Shown: in pieces, positions 32,735 through 44,373 of the stretch
Position numbering within the stretch: the first letter of the stretch is position 1
How the letters are laid out: the number at the start of each line of letters is the position of its first letter
Assembly (NCBI GenBank): GCA_037952775.1
Contig: JBANAY010000003.1
Location: forward strand, 930,001-994,000
Direction of reading: 5' to 3'
DNA from: Clonostachys chloroleuca
Lineage: Eukaryota > Ascomycota > Sordariomycetes > Hypocreales > Bionectriaceae
DNA: 64,000 nt
Made by a program: the position numbers and the translations under genes
The notes under the pieces: generated by a model
Databases searched by the model: none
Seen by the model: only the letters and a program-made list of their open reading frames with translations
What the model was told of the DNA's origin: nothing

Positions 32735-34280
32735 ATGGATGGAACAAACTCAACATTCTCAGCCAGACGGCCTTCAAACCCGTTCCAGCATGTCTCAGCT
32801 CTCGAAGTCTTCCTCCCCGGCATTTCTCGTATGCTGGGTGGATTCTCTGCAGTTCTTGCAAGCGATTTAAACATGTTTGCTTCTATCGCATTTGCTCTAG
32901 GCATGGTCGGATTTGTGCAAACCTACATTAATCGTCTTCTGAGGATGTTGAAGTCACATTTTGGTTTGTCATCCCCTTCCTAACTACGTTGTTATCAATA
33001 ACCTAACCGTAATATTTCAAGCTATGACTATACATATCAGTCAGCAAGACGAGGCATCCGAGATGCTGTTCGCTTGGTTGAAACGGCGTGGGTTGGAGGG
33101 CTCGGACGGAGCGTGTTCTGCCAGCGTCTTCAAGAAGGGTCATCCCAGCGATGCTTCTAGAAACTGCGGCAAGAAGGCTCTCGAATATAAGCCCTGGCGG
33201 ACATCTTTTACATTTTGGTATAGCGGTTCCATTATATCATATAAGACCCAATACGTTGACAAGGGCGGCGATCGCGGGACCGAGGAACAGACAACGCTCA
33301 GCTGCCTAGGCTGGTCCAACAAGATCCTCAAGCAACTGATGCAGGAGTGTCGCATCGAGTATCTTGAGGAAATCAGAGGCAAGACATCAATATTTGAAAA
33401 TTCAAGTTCGAGCTGGAGGAAGCTCAAGGATAAGGACGCACGCCCGTTGTCAACCGTCATCCTCGACCATGAGCGGAAGCAGCAATTTCTCAGCGACATG
33501 CAAGGTTTTCTAAGCGAGGAGACACGTCTTTGGTATACTCAGCGTGCACTCCCATACCGCCGTGGGTATCTCCTTTACGGACCACCCGGTACTGGAAAAT
33601 CCAGTCTTAGCTTCGCTATAGCAGGTGAGCTTGACCTGGATGTCTATGTGATCAACGTCCCGGACATTAGCAACAGCACTCTCAAGAACCTGTTTGAAAG
33701 TCTGCTCGATACATGCATCGTACTTCTAGAAGACATTGACGCCGTGGGCGTGTCGAGAACCTCGGATCCTGAGACCGTTGAGGATGGGGCGCCGGCAAGA
33801 GTTGGCCGCCGAAGTCGGGGCTCAGTGACACTGTCAGGACTCTTGAACACTTTAGACGGCGTTACATCCCAAGATGGCCGGATCGTTGTCATGACCACGA
33901 ATCACCGCGAGAACCTTGACGAGGCGCTGATCCGCCCTGGCCGCGTTGACATGCAGATAGAGCTGCCTGTTGCCGACTGCAAAGTCATTGCTGATCTTTT
34001 CAGCTTTCTTCTTGGCCCAGCCAGTCGGGACAGTGGAGTTGAAGACGGCAGCGTAATAAGCAAAGAACAGGATGAATTGGGAGCAAAAGCTGTCAAGTTT
34101 CCATCAATGGTTCCACCAGCAACATTCAGTCAGGCGGAGATTATCTCCTTTCTGTTAATGCACAAGAATGACGCGGATGCTGCTCTGGCTCAATGTGAAG
34201 AGTGGGTAGAGCGAAGAAAAGAAGAGAAGAGAGTTGCGGCCGAGAGGAAGGAGCTAAAAGGGAAACTACTACAGTCTTAG
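32735..34280 (+). CDS. BCS1-like AAA ATPase
   Basis: Two exons, 32735-32963 and 33022-34280, with a 58-nt intron containing a CTAAC branch point; 495 aa. An N-terminal hydrophobic helix (MFASIAFALGMVGFV) precedes a BCS1_N-type domain (residues about 80-240). Walker A GPPGTGKSS begins at residue 263, Walker B is IVLLEDIDAV around 309-318, and MTTNHRENLDEALIRPGRVD gives sensor 1 and the arginine finger. A charged coiled-coil tail (EERRKEEKRV-like) ends the protein. True Bcs1 translocates the Rieske protein across the mitochondrial inner membrane; filamentous fungi carry many divergent paralogues, and this one's Glu/Lys-rich tail suggests a paralogue rather than Bcs1 itself. Confidence 0.88.
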
Positions 34281-34864
34281 GTATCAGCCATGCTACACAT
34301 TATCAAAAGCTGAGCGCTCTAGACTCGGAAACAAGATATCCTCCTGGCATATGGGCATCCATTGATGTGGGCTCTCCTCAGGGAGCCAGCATAACAGTTT
34401 CGCCGTGGTACGTAAGCCTTTTCGGTTAGTAAAACCGAGGGCATCTATAGCATGGTGTATTATATGGTGTATTATATGGTGCATTCCTCGAATTTGAGAT
34501 CAACGTAATCACAGCCAGCAACATCTCTCCGCATTCATGGTCAGAGATTGAACGAAGAAAAATGAAGGAAACAGCAAAGAATTAATCCTTGTACATGAAG
34601 ACATCCATTAAAAGACAAATTTTATTTAATTTTCTTACCTTTAACCTTCATCATGATTTGAAAGATGGTCCTGGTTCCATGAGGATCGGATTACGTTGTC
34701 AAGGAGGCGTAGCTTGTATAAGCCGCTGCCAAGTTTATGCGCTTCGTATCTCCGGCCCACATCAAACAAAGCATTCGCGACGATGTCCATTGGCATTATA
34801 CAGTATAAAGCCCGCATAGAAGTCTTGATGGAGGGGGGTATGTTTGTGATCATTAATACTTTGG
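34281..34864. other. intergenic region
   Basis: 584 bp with a short tandem repeat at 34452-34485; otherwise nothing. Confidence 0.5.
34452..34485. repeat. 12-bp tandem repeat, about 2.8 copies
   Basis: Unit ATGGTGTATTAT repeated from 34452; the third copy is partial and has one change. Confidence 0.8.
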
Positions 34865-35215
34865 ATGAAACCTATATCTGGCGAGATGAACGTGTCCAGA
34901 AATTTCACTCTCCAACTTTTCCTCCTTGCGGCAGCGTTGCCCCTGGTCCTATCCGCTGCCCTGCCACGCATCTCGTCAATTCAAAATCAGCCCTTACTAT
35001 CATTCCGAGAAGATGACGACGATGACGATAATGAAAAGGGAAATAAATTATCAGGAGGCGCAATTGCTGGAATCGTCACTGGCGTCCTAGCATTTGTTGC
35101 CCTTCTATCAGCCGCAACATGCTATCTTCGTCCAAAACTAAGGAGGAAGAAAAGAAGAAATTCCAACGATCAGAAAGATGGAGAAAGAGACGGAGAGCGA
35201 TCAACCACAAGATAG
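34865..35215 (+). CDS. small single-pass membrane protein
   Basis: A 116-aa single-exon frame; a second ATG at 34886 (MNVSRNF) would place the signal peptide nearer the start. The order is hydrophobic signal (LFLLAAALPLVLSA), short acidic run (DDDDDD), Gly-rich transmembrane helix (GGAIAGIVTGVLAFVALLSAAT), then a strongly basic cytosolic tail (LRRKKRR). That is a type I membrane protein pattern, like a minimal wall sensor stub. No family recognised and it could be non-functional, but the topology is coherent. Confidence 0.5.
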   Translation: MKPISGEMNVSRNFTLQLFLLAAALPLVLSAALPRISSIQNQPLLSFREDDDDDDNEKGNKLSGGAIAGIVTGVLAFVALLSAATCYLRPKLRRKKRRNSNDQKDGERDGERSTTR

Positions 35216-35475
35216 CCTAGGAGTTTTGGTGGCTCATCTATATTTTTTGGTTGTCTTCTGCCTGAATCAATAATGCAACTCTGCTTTGGGTGAAGGAAAA
35301 TCGTGTTGGAGATTGACTACTTTTATCAGGTCAGTTTATCGTACGCGAAGAACCAGCCCGCAGTTTTGCGAATCCAGTTACTTAAGGGTATTCCTTACAC
35401 CCGTCGCTGCAATAATCTCACGAGAAATACGACAAAAATCCAAATTACAATAGCTATAATTCCCTTCCTAGAGTA

Positions 35476-37491
35476 TTAATTCTGCACAAGCTTCGCGAGC
35501 CCATCCAATAACTGCCGCTCCTTCTGACATTCCAACTCCTTAGCTTTCAGTAACTGTCTTATTTGCTCACATTCTTGCTCCTTTGCCTGGAGAGCTTTCA
35601 TCCCGACCTCATATTCCTTCTTCCACTTATGAACTAAGTCATCACTCATGCATTCCTCACTTTGTTCTGTAATCTTCGTACGATCTACCTGGGGTGGGCG
35701 AGAGCACATTTCCCTACTCTCATTTGAGATGATGGGCCTTAGGTTGGAAGTCAAGCTTGGACTTATTGCAACATTTTTTAAAACCTTCCTGGCTGGAGAT
35801 TGATGCTTTCGGGACTCGAGATGTCTTCTCAAATGCGCTTCTCGTTTAAAAGCATGCCCAGCCTGGGATCTTTTGCAGGGTGGATGAGGGCAAGGAAATC
35901 TATTCGGGCCACCAACATGTTGCTCCGCCTGGTGTCGCTGGAGTGTGAAAACGTTCGAGAAAGTCTCTTTGCATTGCTCGCAGATCAATGAAGGATCCTC
36001 TTCGTTACTTTTATTCGACTCAGTTAAAAATTTCCCACGCGTCACTCGGGAACGAGCCTTAATGGGCATTAAACTTACCTTGAAGGCTGTCTTGGTGACA
36101 TATCGTACATTTCGGAAGCCGAGGGTCCGTTGCTCTCTCCTTCACCACTAGAATAACTTTCGGACGATTTGTTCTCTTGGCTGGAGGCTTGAGCGTGGTT
36201 CGGCGAGGAATCTTGAAGTAAGCCGGCATCAGAGACAGCAACATGACCGAACATCTCCATCCCTAATTTACCCATATCACTACTAGGTGGCATAGAGTTA
36301 ACAATCTTCTGAGGTTCATACCCATATCCCAGGCTATCACTTTCAAGCCAGGAAGGATTGGAGTCGAAATCTAGCAGGTACGAATCCTGGGAATCAAAAA
36401 GCGTTGCGGGCTTCACTGGGGGACTTGTATTAGCGAATTCTCAAATAGTAGGGGAACATCAAAGCACCTACGTTGCGAGGTGTCGAAATCCAGCTCTAGG
36501 TTTGAGAGGGGCGTGGCGCACTGACGAACAGAGAACATGGGTTCCGTCACGGATGGCTTAACCATGGAGGGCTTAAACATCCAACAGACACCCCATAATA
36601 CCACCAGAGCTGGCCAAATCGTCCACGGCATGGTTGTACATAAATGCCGTACGGCGTGGGGAAATTCGAGGCACAATTCATCCAGGATAGTAGGGTAACT
36701 GGGCTCATCAGGTGCTTTGTCGAAGTATTTATTGAGTCTCTCCCAGACTTCAAATATCATCTTGAGTATCTCATCCAACTCAGGGTATGGTTCATGAAGT
36801 GGCTCCTTCGATACCTCTAGTCGAACGATAATGAGAGCTTGAAGTCAGTAGCATGCTCATGTAAATTCACTGGAAATTGGCACAACTCACCAAGCTCAGT
36901 TATCTCTAGCGCATTGTTCCGATCATACCTTTTGGCTCGTCTTCTGATTCGCATCATGTCATACTTCGCCGCCAATTTCTTTTGCGCAGAACGGGCAGCC
37001 GGGTGAGGGTTATCAATAAGCTGGTCATGAATCTTGACTAGTAGACGATCACGTTCGGAGCCGATAGCCCTCAGTTGGGGCTTATTTACGTCACTGCTAT
37101 GCCCTGCGAATTTGCCTGAAGTCTGTGTGATCAAGATGCACTCTCGTTCCAGTTGTACGAGAGCAGACAAGATGTCTTTAGCTGCAGTCATCAGTTCAAA
37201 TTGGCTCATAGGAATTCGTACGGGCTGGCCATCGATGTCAGCGTGTACTTCAGACGAAGACTCTCCTTGGGAACTTTGAGCTTTGCGAGGTATCGAGATA
37301 TTATAATAATTTTCTTTGTCGCAATCTCGACGAACGAGCTGACTGCCAGAAACTTTTCGCGCGCCAGCCCAGGCGTTAACGACAGCAAGAACTTGACTCT
37401 CTTCGAGTATCGTTCCTCTAAGAACCAAGTCCGTGGATGAAGTTGACTCAGCCAGGGCCAAGGTAGCTTGGGACCTCATTCGGGATAACAT
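35476..37491 (-). CDS. C2H2 zinc-finger protein with coiled coil
   Basis: Four exons, 37491-36891, 36837-36472, 36415-36079 and 36007-35476, close in phase; 611 aa. The N-terminal half is helical and charged with no named domain. A hydrophobic segment (TIWPALVVLWGVCWMF) lies near residue 265, unusual for a nuclear factor. The last exon has a C2H2 finger (CEQCKETF..LQRHQAEQH) and a second His/Cys unit (CPHPPCKRSQ..HLRRHLESRKH), then a Glu/Lys-rich coiled coil (KEQECEQIRQLLKAKELE) at the C-terminus. Possibly a transcription factor, or a membrane-tethered one if the hydrophobic segment is real. Function unknown. Confidence 0.72.
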
Positions 37492-38115
37492 GTCGCGCCG
37501 GTGCAGGGCATGAGAACTTGAGGAATAGTCTGAGAGACTCTGACAGCGGGAACGATCTTTCCTTTATCTTTTGCTGCGGCTCAGCCGCACAAGGCACACT
37601 TGTGGTAAGTAAGCCGCAGGATTCAGGGTGTAGCCAATGGGTGGCCGGGGATTTTGGGGTGCAGCTGGGTGTAGGATTGTCACATGGGCCATTTCACCCC
37701 GAAATCCGACTGAAGAAGCTCAGTGCACACCTCATTTTGCGATGGGATCTATTAGAAAGTAGGCTCACGCCTTCACCTAGCTGAAGTGATCGAAGTCATG
37801 CACAGGTAACCACCCGATACAGGCTGTAATGTGTACGGAGTACGAGCGACTTGAATAATGCACCAAATCCAGCAGATATCGCTAGTAATGATCTAAATGA
37901 TATAACAAAGCGCTTAGGCAGGCAGTAGGAGAATCGTATATAGGAAGGAGGTTAACCTCTTCTGCCAGCACAGCCCCAAGTGATCAACCTATGTCCTGTC
38001 TTACTTTCGAAATAAGAAGAAGCAGTATTTAAACAATAATAAATCAGTGACTCAGGGAACTAAACAAGTTTATTACAGATGAGAAAAAAAGAAACCATCT
38101 AATGCTGGTGGCGGA
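37492..38115. other. intergenic region
   Basis: 624 bp between the C2H2 gene start and the tRNA. Nothing else recognised. Confidence 0.5.
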
Positions 38116-38187
38116 CTCTCCCGCCGGGAATTGAACCCGGGTCTCAAGCGTGACAAGCTTGCATACTGACCACTATACTACGGAAGA
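38116..38187 (-). tRNA. tRNA-Asp (GUC)
   Basis: The minus strand folds as a complete 72-nt tRNA without intron. Acceptor stem TCTTCCG pairs with CGGGAGA. The anticodon stem CAAGC/GCTTG encloses TTGTCAC with anticodon GTC. The T arm reads CCCGG-GTTCAATT-CCCGG and the discriminator base is G, as expected for tRNA-Asp. It is isolated between protein genes. CCA is not encoded. Confidence 0.95.
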
Positions 38188-38335
38188 CGATCAACTGTGT
38201 TCAGTTGCTGTAGTGGATTGGTGACTTCGGAAGAGTTAATTGATTATATATACCCATAGCCATGCCGTGATCAATATCGCACCACCTCTCACCTTCTGTA
38301 CCTTCGCGAGTGTTTTGCAGGAGTTGAATAATGAA

Positions 38336-39007
38336 TTATAATACTAGCTGAGCAATTCCACAAGTTGCGATCCCCATCAGCAACGCGGTCATAGATAGAT
38401 GCTTCATGAACGACGCTCTAGAGTTCTTAAGACACTGCTCAGAACAGTCGTCAGCTGCCTTCTCGCTGGATTTCTCTCCCGTGTAGTAGCGGTCATTACA
38501 TTTCCGCACACACCCCAGAAGAAAGCAAGGCAGTCTGTTCGCGTTGGTCATGGTCCGCCCGTTCAGCTCCCGCTGGCTCCAGGTGCCGTTACCACCAAGA
38601 AACGTGACGGTGCTGCTGTACGAGTAACCGCTTTCTTTTCCGCTCCCCTTCTTGATAAAGCTATCTGCGATGCGAACCTCGGTGTTGTTTGGCGCCACGT
38701 CTGTGGGAATGACGATGTTCACGGTCTGTGGGCCAAGATCCAGATTATTCACCAGCCAGCACTCCGGACCCGTTCCCCAGCCTGGCGGCGTCAGTGCCAG
38801 ATACAGGCGATAGCCATCGTATTTACTCCGAAGCTCCGAGTCTTCGTCTATCGTCTCGGTGATTGAGATGGTGGCGTTCTGGCCGGCTGTGATGGTTCTG
38901 GGTGCGCTGACACCGATGGCCTGAGCGCTTGGCGAAAACACGATGAGGAGGACTAGAGAATGTGCCAGAACGGCCATCATGCGAAGAAGAGGTGGAACGA
39001 GCGCCAT
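38336..39007 (-). CDS. secreted, possibly GPI-anchored small protein
   Basis: Single exon of 223 aa from the ATG at 39007, chosen because it places a signal peptide (MMAVLAHSLVLLIVFSPSAQA) at the N-terminus. The mature part starts with a beta-rich segment (ISAPRTITAGQNATISIT-like) that resembles Kre9/Knh1-type wall modules, has N-glycosylation sites and six or more cysteines, and ends with a hydrophobic stretch (MTALLMGIATCGIAQLVL) at the very C-terminus. That tail suggests GPI anchoring. Likely cell-wall or surface protein; the Kre9-like reading is tentative. Confidence 0.6.
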   Translation of the reverse strand: MALVPPLLRMMAVLAHSLVLLIVFSPSAQAIGVSAPRTITAGQNATISITETIDEDSELRSKYDGYRLYLALTPPGWGTGPECWLVNNLDLGPQTVNIVIPTDVAPNNTEVRIADSFIKKGSGKESGYSYSSTVTFLGGNGTWSQRELNGRTMTNANRLPCFLLGCVRKCNDRYYTGEKSSEKAADDCSEQCLKNSRASFMKHLSMTALLMGIATCGIAQLVL

Positions 39008-40186
39008 GACGCTTCGCAAGATGTTGCCGTATTGTAAGATAGAAAATGTAGGTTGAAGATCGCCGAGGAATATTTTCGTCGTGAGGGAATTCACGAATTG
39101 ACAGACCCAGAGAATTTACAGGCTTGGCCAGCTCGGGTAGGCGAAATTAGCAGTAAGATCGGGGAGCTCATCCCCTGAAAGATGCTAGCAGGGTTACCTG
39201 ATGGCTTCTTACAACCACTCAGAAGCATCTTTAAACACCATGAATGGCAGAAATGTCATCATTTGTTGCGATAAATGGCATGGCATCATATTACAACCTT
39301 ATATGGCCCAGCCAAACGAGAAAGTGCTGGCAGTTTAATTTTTTCCTTCTCTTAAACTCCTAGGGATTCCCCCATAATCGATCTCAGGCACCTTGGGGCG
39401 TTGGCTGGCCCTGATTTCAGCAACGGGGTTATTTAAAGATGGCGGGATGATTGCCCTAGGAGAGAGATTGAAAACTGTTTTTGTGTTGTGTTCCTTTTGT
39501 TTTTGCCTTTGTTTTCTCTCTCTCTCTTTTTTTCACTTTATTGAAGCTCTTAGTTTACAGTTCTCAGGTAGAGACCTTGCACAAAGAGGCAGAAATGTAT
39601 GTCGGATGCTGTCAGTCGACAGCGCTACGTGTTTTTAAGTAATTTATCTCCTTGAGCGCCTCATCAAAAGAATGAGTATTTCCTTGCAGTAACAAAACAA
39701 CCCGAAGTGTAGTAATGAGCATATGAGAGGACTTGCACCATTTGCTTGAGGTATCGTGTGTCTCATAAATCTGATGGTTGATTACAAGTACACGTGGCGA
39801 ATGGGTGTCAGAATAACAGGGACTGCAAAAATGTTTTGATATTTCAACTTTTTTGTACAATCATAATAATGATAGATAATACCTAGTGTAAGATAATAAA
39901 AGATTATTGAGCAGTTACTAGGTAGTATTATTTATTTATATACAAAAAATTGGCTATTACGACACAATAGGAAGCATAGTTATGCTAATCACAATACTGA
40001 TACTGGCGACGTTACTCTACGGTCCTTGTTTTTATAATAGCCACTTGCCGTGGGATGATGAGCAATGATATACCGGTTCACAGAACTCCCTATTCTGAAC
40101 TGAGCACATAAACGATTTTTTTAAACAAGTTTAGTTCTTACAACCGCAATATAGTTGGAAGCTACAGAGATATAGATCCATCCATG
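39008..40186. other. intergenic region
   Basis: 1.2 kb including pyrimidine-rich stretches (around 39510-39540). No supported gene. Confidence 0.5.
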
Positions 40187-41906
40187 TCAAGATCTTTCAC
40201 TACGTCGAACCTTGAACCGCATTGCCTTGTTGGGCTTCGCCTCCATCCCCACGACCTGGAACGCTAGATCCCCAATCCTCTCATCCAGGTCCATAAACCC
40301 AACACGCGGCTTCTTGTTCTGGGTCTCGTTGACGAGCTCAAAGTCAAACCATCGTACCACCAATAGCAACATCACCCTCAGTTCGTCCATGGCCAGGTCC
40401 TGCGCGATGCACGCCCTGGGACCCCGCTCGAAGGGGCGCCAGGCAAACCGGTGCTGGCTCGCCCCCTCCTCCCCGAGGAATCGGTCCGGCCTGAAGCAGT
40501 TGGGGTCTTTCCATAAGGAGGTGTCCATTTGGGTACTGTGGGCTGAGGGGATCACCATCGCGCCGTGCGCCACGGGCCATTTGTTCCCATTGTGCTCAAT
40601 GAACTTGACACCGGTTGGGGCGGAGCGGATGGTGAATCCGATTGGGTAGAAGCGGAGGGTTTCTTTGATCACCGCGTTTGTCAGGTCCAACTTGTTTGTC
40701 CGGGAGGGATCTGAGTTGATGATTTCGATAGTCGTTTCGAAGTCTGGGTCGAAGATCTCGTCGTGCTCTTGGCGCAACCGAGCCAAGATGTCGGGGTGGA
40801 GGCTCAAGAACATGATGGCAAATGTGAATGTGCTGGTAGTGGTGCCGTGGCCGCCAAGTAAAAGAGCCTTAAGACTATACACATATTAGCTATTTAACCC
40901 CTGTAGCTGAGTCGCGGAAGAAGTTCATGCTTTGTTATGACATCGTCAAGAAAGGCTTGATTCAAGGGCGCGTTGGGCTCATCCTGCATGCGATCAAGAA
41001 TAATCCGGTCCATGATACTCTTCGCCTTGCGTCGGGACGGGAGCTCCTTCTCGTCCTTCATGATAGCGCCGCGCTTCCTGATCTCGGCGCTGAGAGAGTC
41101 GTGAACGCGCTTTCTAATATCGCGCAGCTTGCGCCAGCTCTTGTATCTAGCTATGGGGTTGAAGCTTGACAAGACAGCCGTGGCAGGATCGATCGTCGCC
41201 CTGAGATCCTCGAGAAGAGGCGACCCTGTTTTCTGAGCCTCGAGCGAAAATCCGAACACAATCTTCCCAACGACATCAAAGATGGCCTTTGAGGTCTCTT
41301 CCTCGAGGGCAATGGGATCCCCGCGCTCGGCCATCTCCTTGAAGCGATTGTGGAAGGTGAAGCCTTCCTCCGAGATCATCGTTATCATGGATTTGATGTG
41401 GCTCGCAGTGAAACCGCTACCGACCATGCGGTGGTTATACTTCCAACGGTCCCCATTCGATGCTGCTATGCTTCCTTTCCCAGTGAATGGCTGGAGAAAG
41501 ACCTCGATCTGCCGGTGCTTGGGGAATGGGTTCACGGTGAGCACCTGCATCGCGATATCAGGATCGGTGATGACGATCTGCGGCACGGCCAGCGGCCAGA
41601 GGTCAATGTAGAAGATTCCAGGCAGTTTGTACTTGTGCGCCAGGTAAGTATAGAAGTATTGTGGATGTGTTCCGGGCGGGAAAGCCTGCGAGGCTTCGGT
41701 CATGGCCGCCAGGTGGCCAGAGAGGAAATTGTGGTCAGGCGGTTGAGGCTGCCGTTGGTGAGTCCTTGCTCCAGTAATGTTCATTCATTATCAGTACTCA
41801 CCAAATTCTTAAACCATCGTCGCACAATGATGAGTTTAATCACCTTCTGTGCCACCCATGCTGCGCCCACGGAGGCCACAAGGACCAAGTGCCAGCGCGC
41901 GAACAT
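40187..41906 (-). CDS. cytochrome P450, CYP59/StcS-like
   Basis: Three exons, 41906-41802, 41748-40931 and 40874-40187; 536 aa. Intron 1 is 53 nt. Intron 2 (40875-40930, 56 nt) closes only with a GC donor (GCATGA) and has a GCTAATA branch site. N-terminal membrane anchor (LVLVASVGAAWVAQ), I-helix GGHGTTTS (315-322), ExxR as ETLR, and heme loop FERGPRACIA with Cys463. The usual Gly after CI is Ala here, a permitted variant. The closest resemblance by eye is the sterigmatocystin-type StcS/CYP59 group. An ER-membrane monooxygenase; substrate unknown and no polyketide or peptide synthase lies in the window. Confidence 0.85.
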
Positions 41907-44373
41907 GGTAGGGCGGCTGCTCACTCACATGGGCCAGAGAGAAAAAGAGTGTATCACTTGAAATCAACATGGGGGCGTAAGCGAGGCCGAGTAGCCTCTT
42001 TATGTAAAAAGCAAGCAAGACTCTTGCGGGGAAGCACCCAGTAACTGATGGCAAGCTACGGATTGATGAGCATATTGAGTGTGGAAGGTCTAGATGCTTC
42101 ACTTCGGCACTAAGCTTCCGACAATGCATGTTTTCCTTGCTTGGCAACCACACGAGACGCTTCCCTTGTCAACAAGTATGGACAGCTAACCAATCGAGTA
42201 AGCGCCAGCTTGCGTAAAGCAACCCCCTTCACCGGATATCGCAGACTTGGTAAGATGGCCGGTCTAGAGTGGTAGATCCCACCCCTACATGCCTCCCCAA
42301 ATACTAAAGCAGCATCAAGACATGTGATAATGAGAATTGAGTGATTTCTTGTTGGCGGGGAACAGCCAGAGGGTCACATTGAAGAGGTGTGTGGGTGGAT
42401 GGATGAGGGATGGGCTTGATGCGGGACCGGCCACCGTGGAGAAGCAGGATTATCTGATGATCAGATAAAAAAAACTTTGATCTGATCTGATAGCAGACTT
42501 CAGCTCCCCACTTTGCCCTACAAATAAGAGGTTTGAGATGATTCCAAACCCCTGTACCATCTAGCCTAGAGCGCATAGTCTCATGTGCGTCTCTCTTATT
42601 TCGTCCCTAATTTTGTTCAGCCCTGGCCCTCTTCGGCACTTGCGGTATTAATTCATCACGGGCAAGAGGGGCAGTCGCGTTGACAGTCGACTGCTCTGAT
42701 TCAATCAATTGTCTAGTGGCTGCTGGATGGATCGGCCGAATGATGATCTTCTGCGGCAAGCTCTGTAAGGGGGAAAGGCTGGTGAGACCGTCGTGCTCAG
42801 TCGTCCCGGTTCTTGAGCGAATGACGCGAAGGCTAGCTAAGAATTGGATGATCTTTCAGCTGGCGCGGCATCGCATGTAGGATTGACTTGGGACTCCCCG
42901 TCTAAGGGACATTGTACCATCGTGGAGACTCACGGAACATGCCGGATTCGGGTGTCGTCTTCAGCTGATTATTTGGAAAAAGGCTCAACGATGAGTCGAT
43001 GTACGAACGTGAGGGCCAATCTATTTCTGGGGATTTGTCACTTCTGATGTGATGTGAAGTGGTCCAGCTCGCATATCTGCTGGCTTGCTCCCATTCACCA
43101 TGGCATCCAACAGGGGATATTCAAAAATCACTTTACAGAGGTGGCCTCGGAGTATTATCTTCTTGACTATGGATGCACACGAATGGAGAGTTGGCGGGCG
43201 TGAATACGCATTCAAACGCTCCACTAGGATTGCGAGCAGCCGGGGAGTGACGAGAGCGCAGTAGCTCGCAGGTTGGCGCATCCTTGTTACGGGGAACATC
43301 ACGTGTAGGCACGTATACATTTCGGGCTGGGGCATCGCGGACTGGGCTCACGGGGGACCACAAGAGCTCTGCAGACTTTGTTCTATGTCGCGTAGGTGTT
43401 CACGGTGGTCTCGGGATGCACCAGGCACGGCATAACTTCAGCAGATATCGCGTCTCTGACGGGTATAGTGATCGTGGTTAAAGCTCGATCCCTTACCAGA
43501 CACTGAAGATTTCTGCGCCAGGCAAGTGATGCTTCAAGTTGGTGAGATTATTGATGTCATCGCGGGTGAGCGTCGTTTGCAAGGAAGGGGTTGGTGATCG
43601 CGGTGTCGTGTTTCGTGTTTCCTAACCACACCACCATTGTTAGCGAGTTACACCCATGGGGGAAGACATGAGCAAGGGGTAGTCATGTACCTTGCAGTCT
43701 CGGGTTGGTTCCCAAGAAGGAGTCGGCCTAGTCACTGCCTGGATCGTAGGCGGAGCTGCAGCTTCATCGTCTTTGGTGCTGGTGAAGATGCACAGACGCG
43801 ACGTGATCCAAAATGTTAGGGCACGGTGATGATTAGTCATCCGCCTCGCACTGAGATTGACCCTCAAAATTGACTACCCTATAGCCACTTGCTTTCCAAC
43901 CGTGAAGTTACAGACACTTCTTCTCATTGAGGTTGGCATTGCTCCAACATGTCTCAATGGGCTTTTCGAGAGCAGGATCTCTTATTGATTTTATATTTAG
44001 TGGCACCATTAATTCGCCTTTCATAAACGAACCTCGCGCGGTGATTCTGTAACAACGTCCTTCCCAAGGCCTCTTCCGCACATCTCTTCATGGAAGTCGA
44101 GTCAGCAACTGGAGCGACTGGATTCCCAACAGCAGTCGTATTCTGTCCAATAGGAGTGACATGCAGCGATGCTTGATAAGGCTTGGAATTTCAATTTATG
44201 AAATTAATCCATGCTGACCGTCTTGGCGTCTGGGCGCGCTCACAACACGTGATTGAGCTTCGGCAACTGCCTAATCATGAAATTCACGACGATTCACGCA
44301 CATAAATTGAATGCTTCCCTCTTCGATTGGAACGCGCCATTGTTCTTTCGCTTGACTTACTATAGAATAAAAG
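41907..44373. other. 2.5-kb gene-free region
   Basis: The largest gap in the window. Short frames near 43021-43363 overlap each other and show no domain. An inverted GATA pair (listed separately) lies at 42450-42468. No transposon ends were seen. Confidence 0.45.
42450..42468. promoter_or_regulatory. inverted GATA pair, TTATCTGAT-G-ATCAGATAA
   Basis: A perfect 19-bp palindrome in which each arm reads ATCAGATAA, matching the ATCWGATAA consensus of SreA-type iron-responsive GATA factors. It lies 544 bp upstream of the P450 at 41906. Function is inference. Confidence 0.35.

Noticed and set aside
43021..43363. Overlapping minus-strand frames of 104 and 76 aa
   Set aside because: They overlap in different frames and show no domain, so neither is more likely real than the other.
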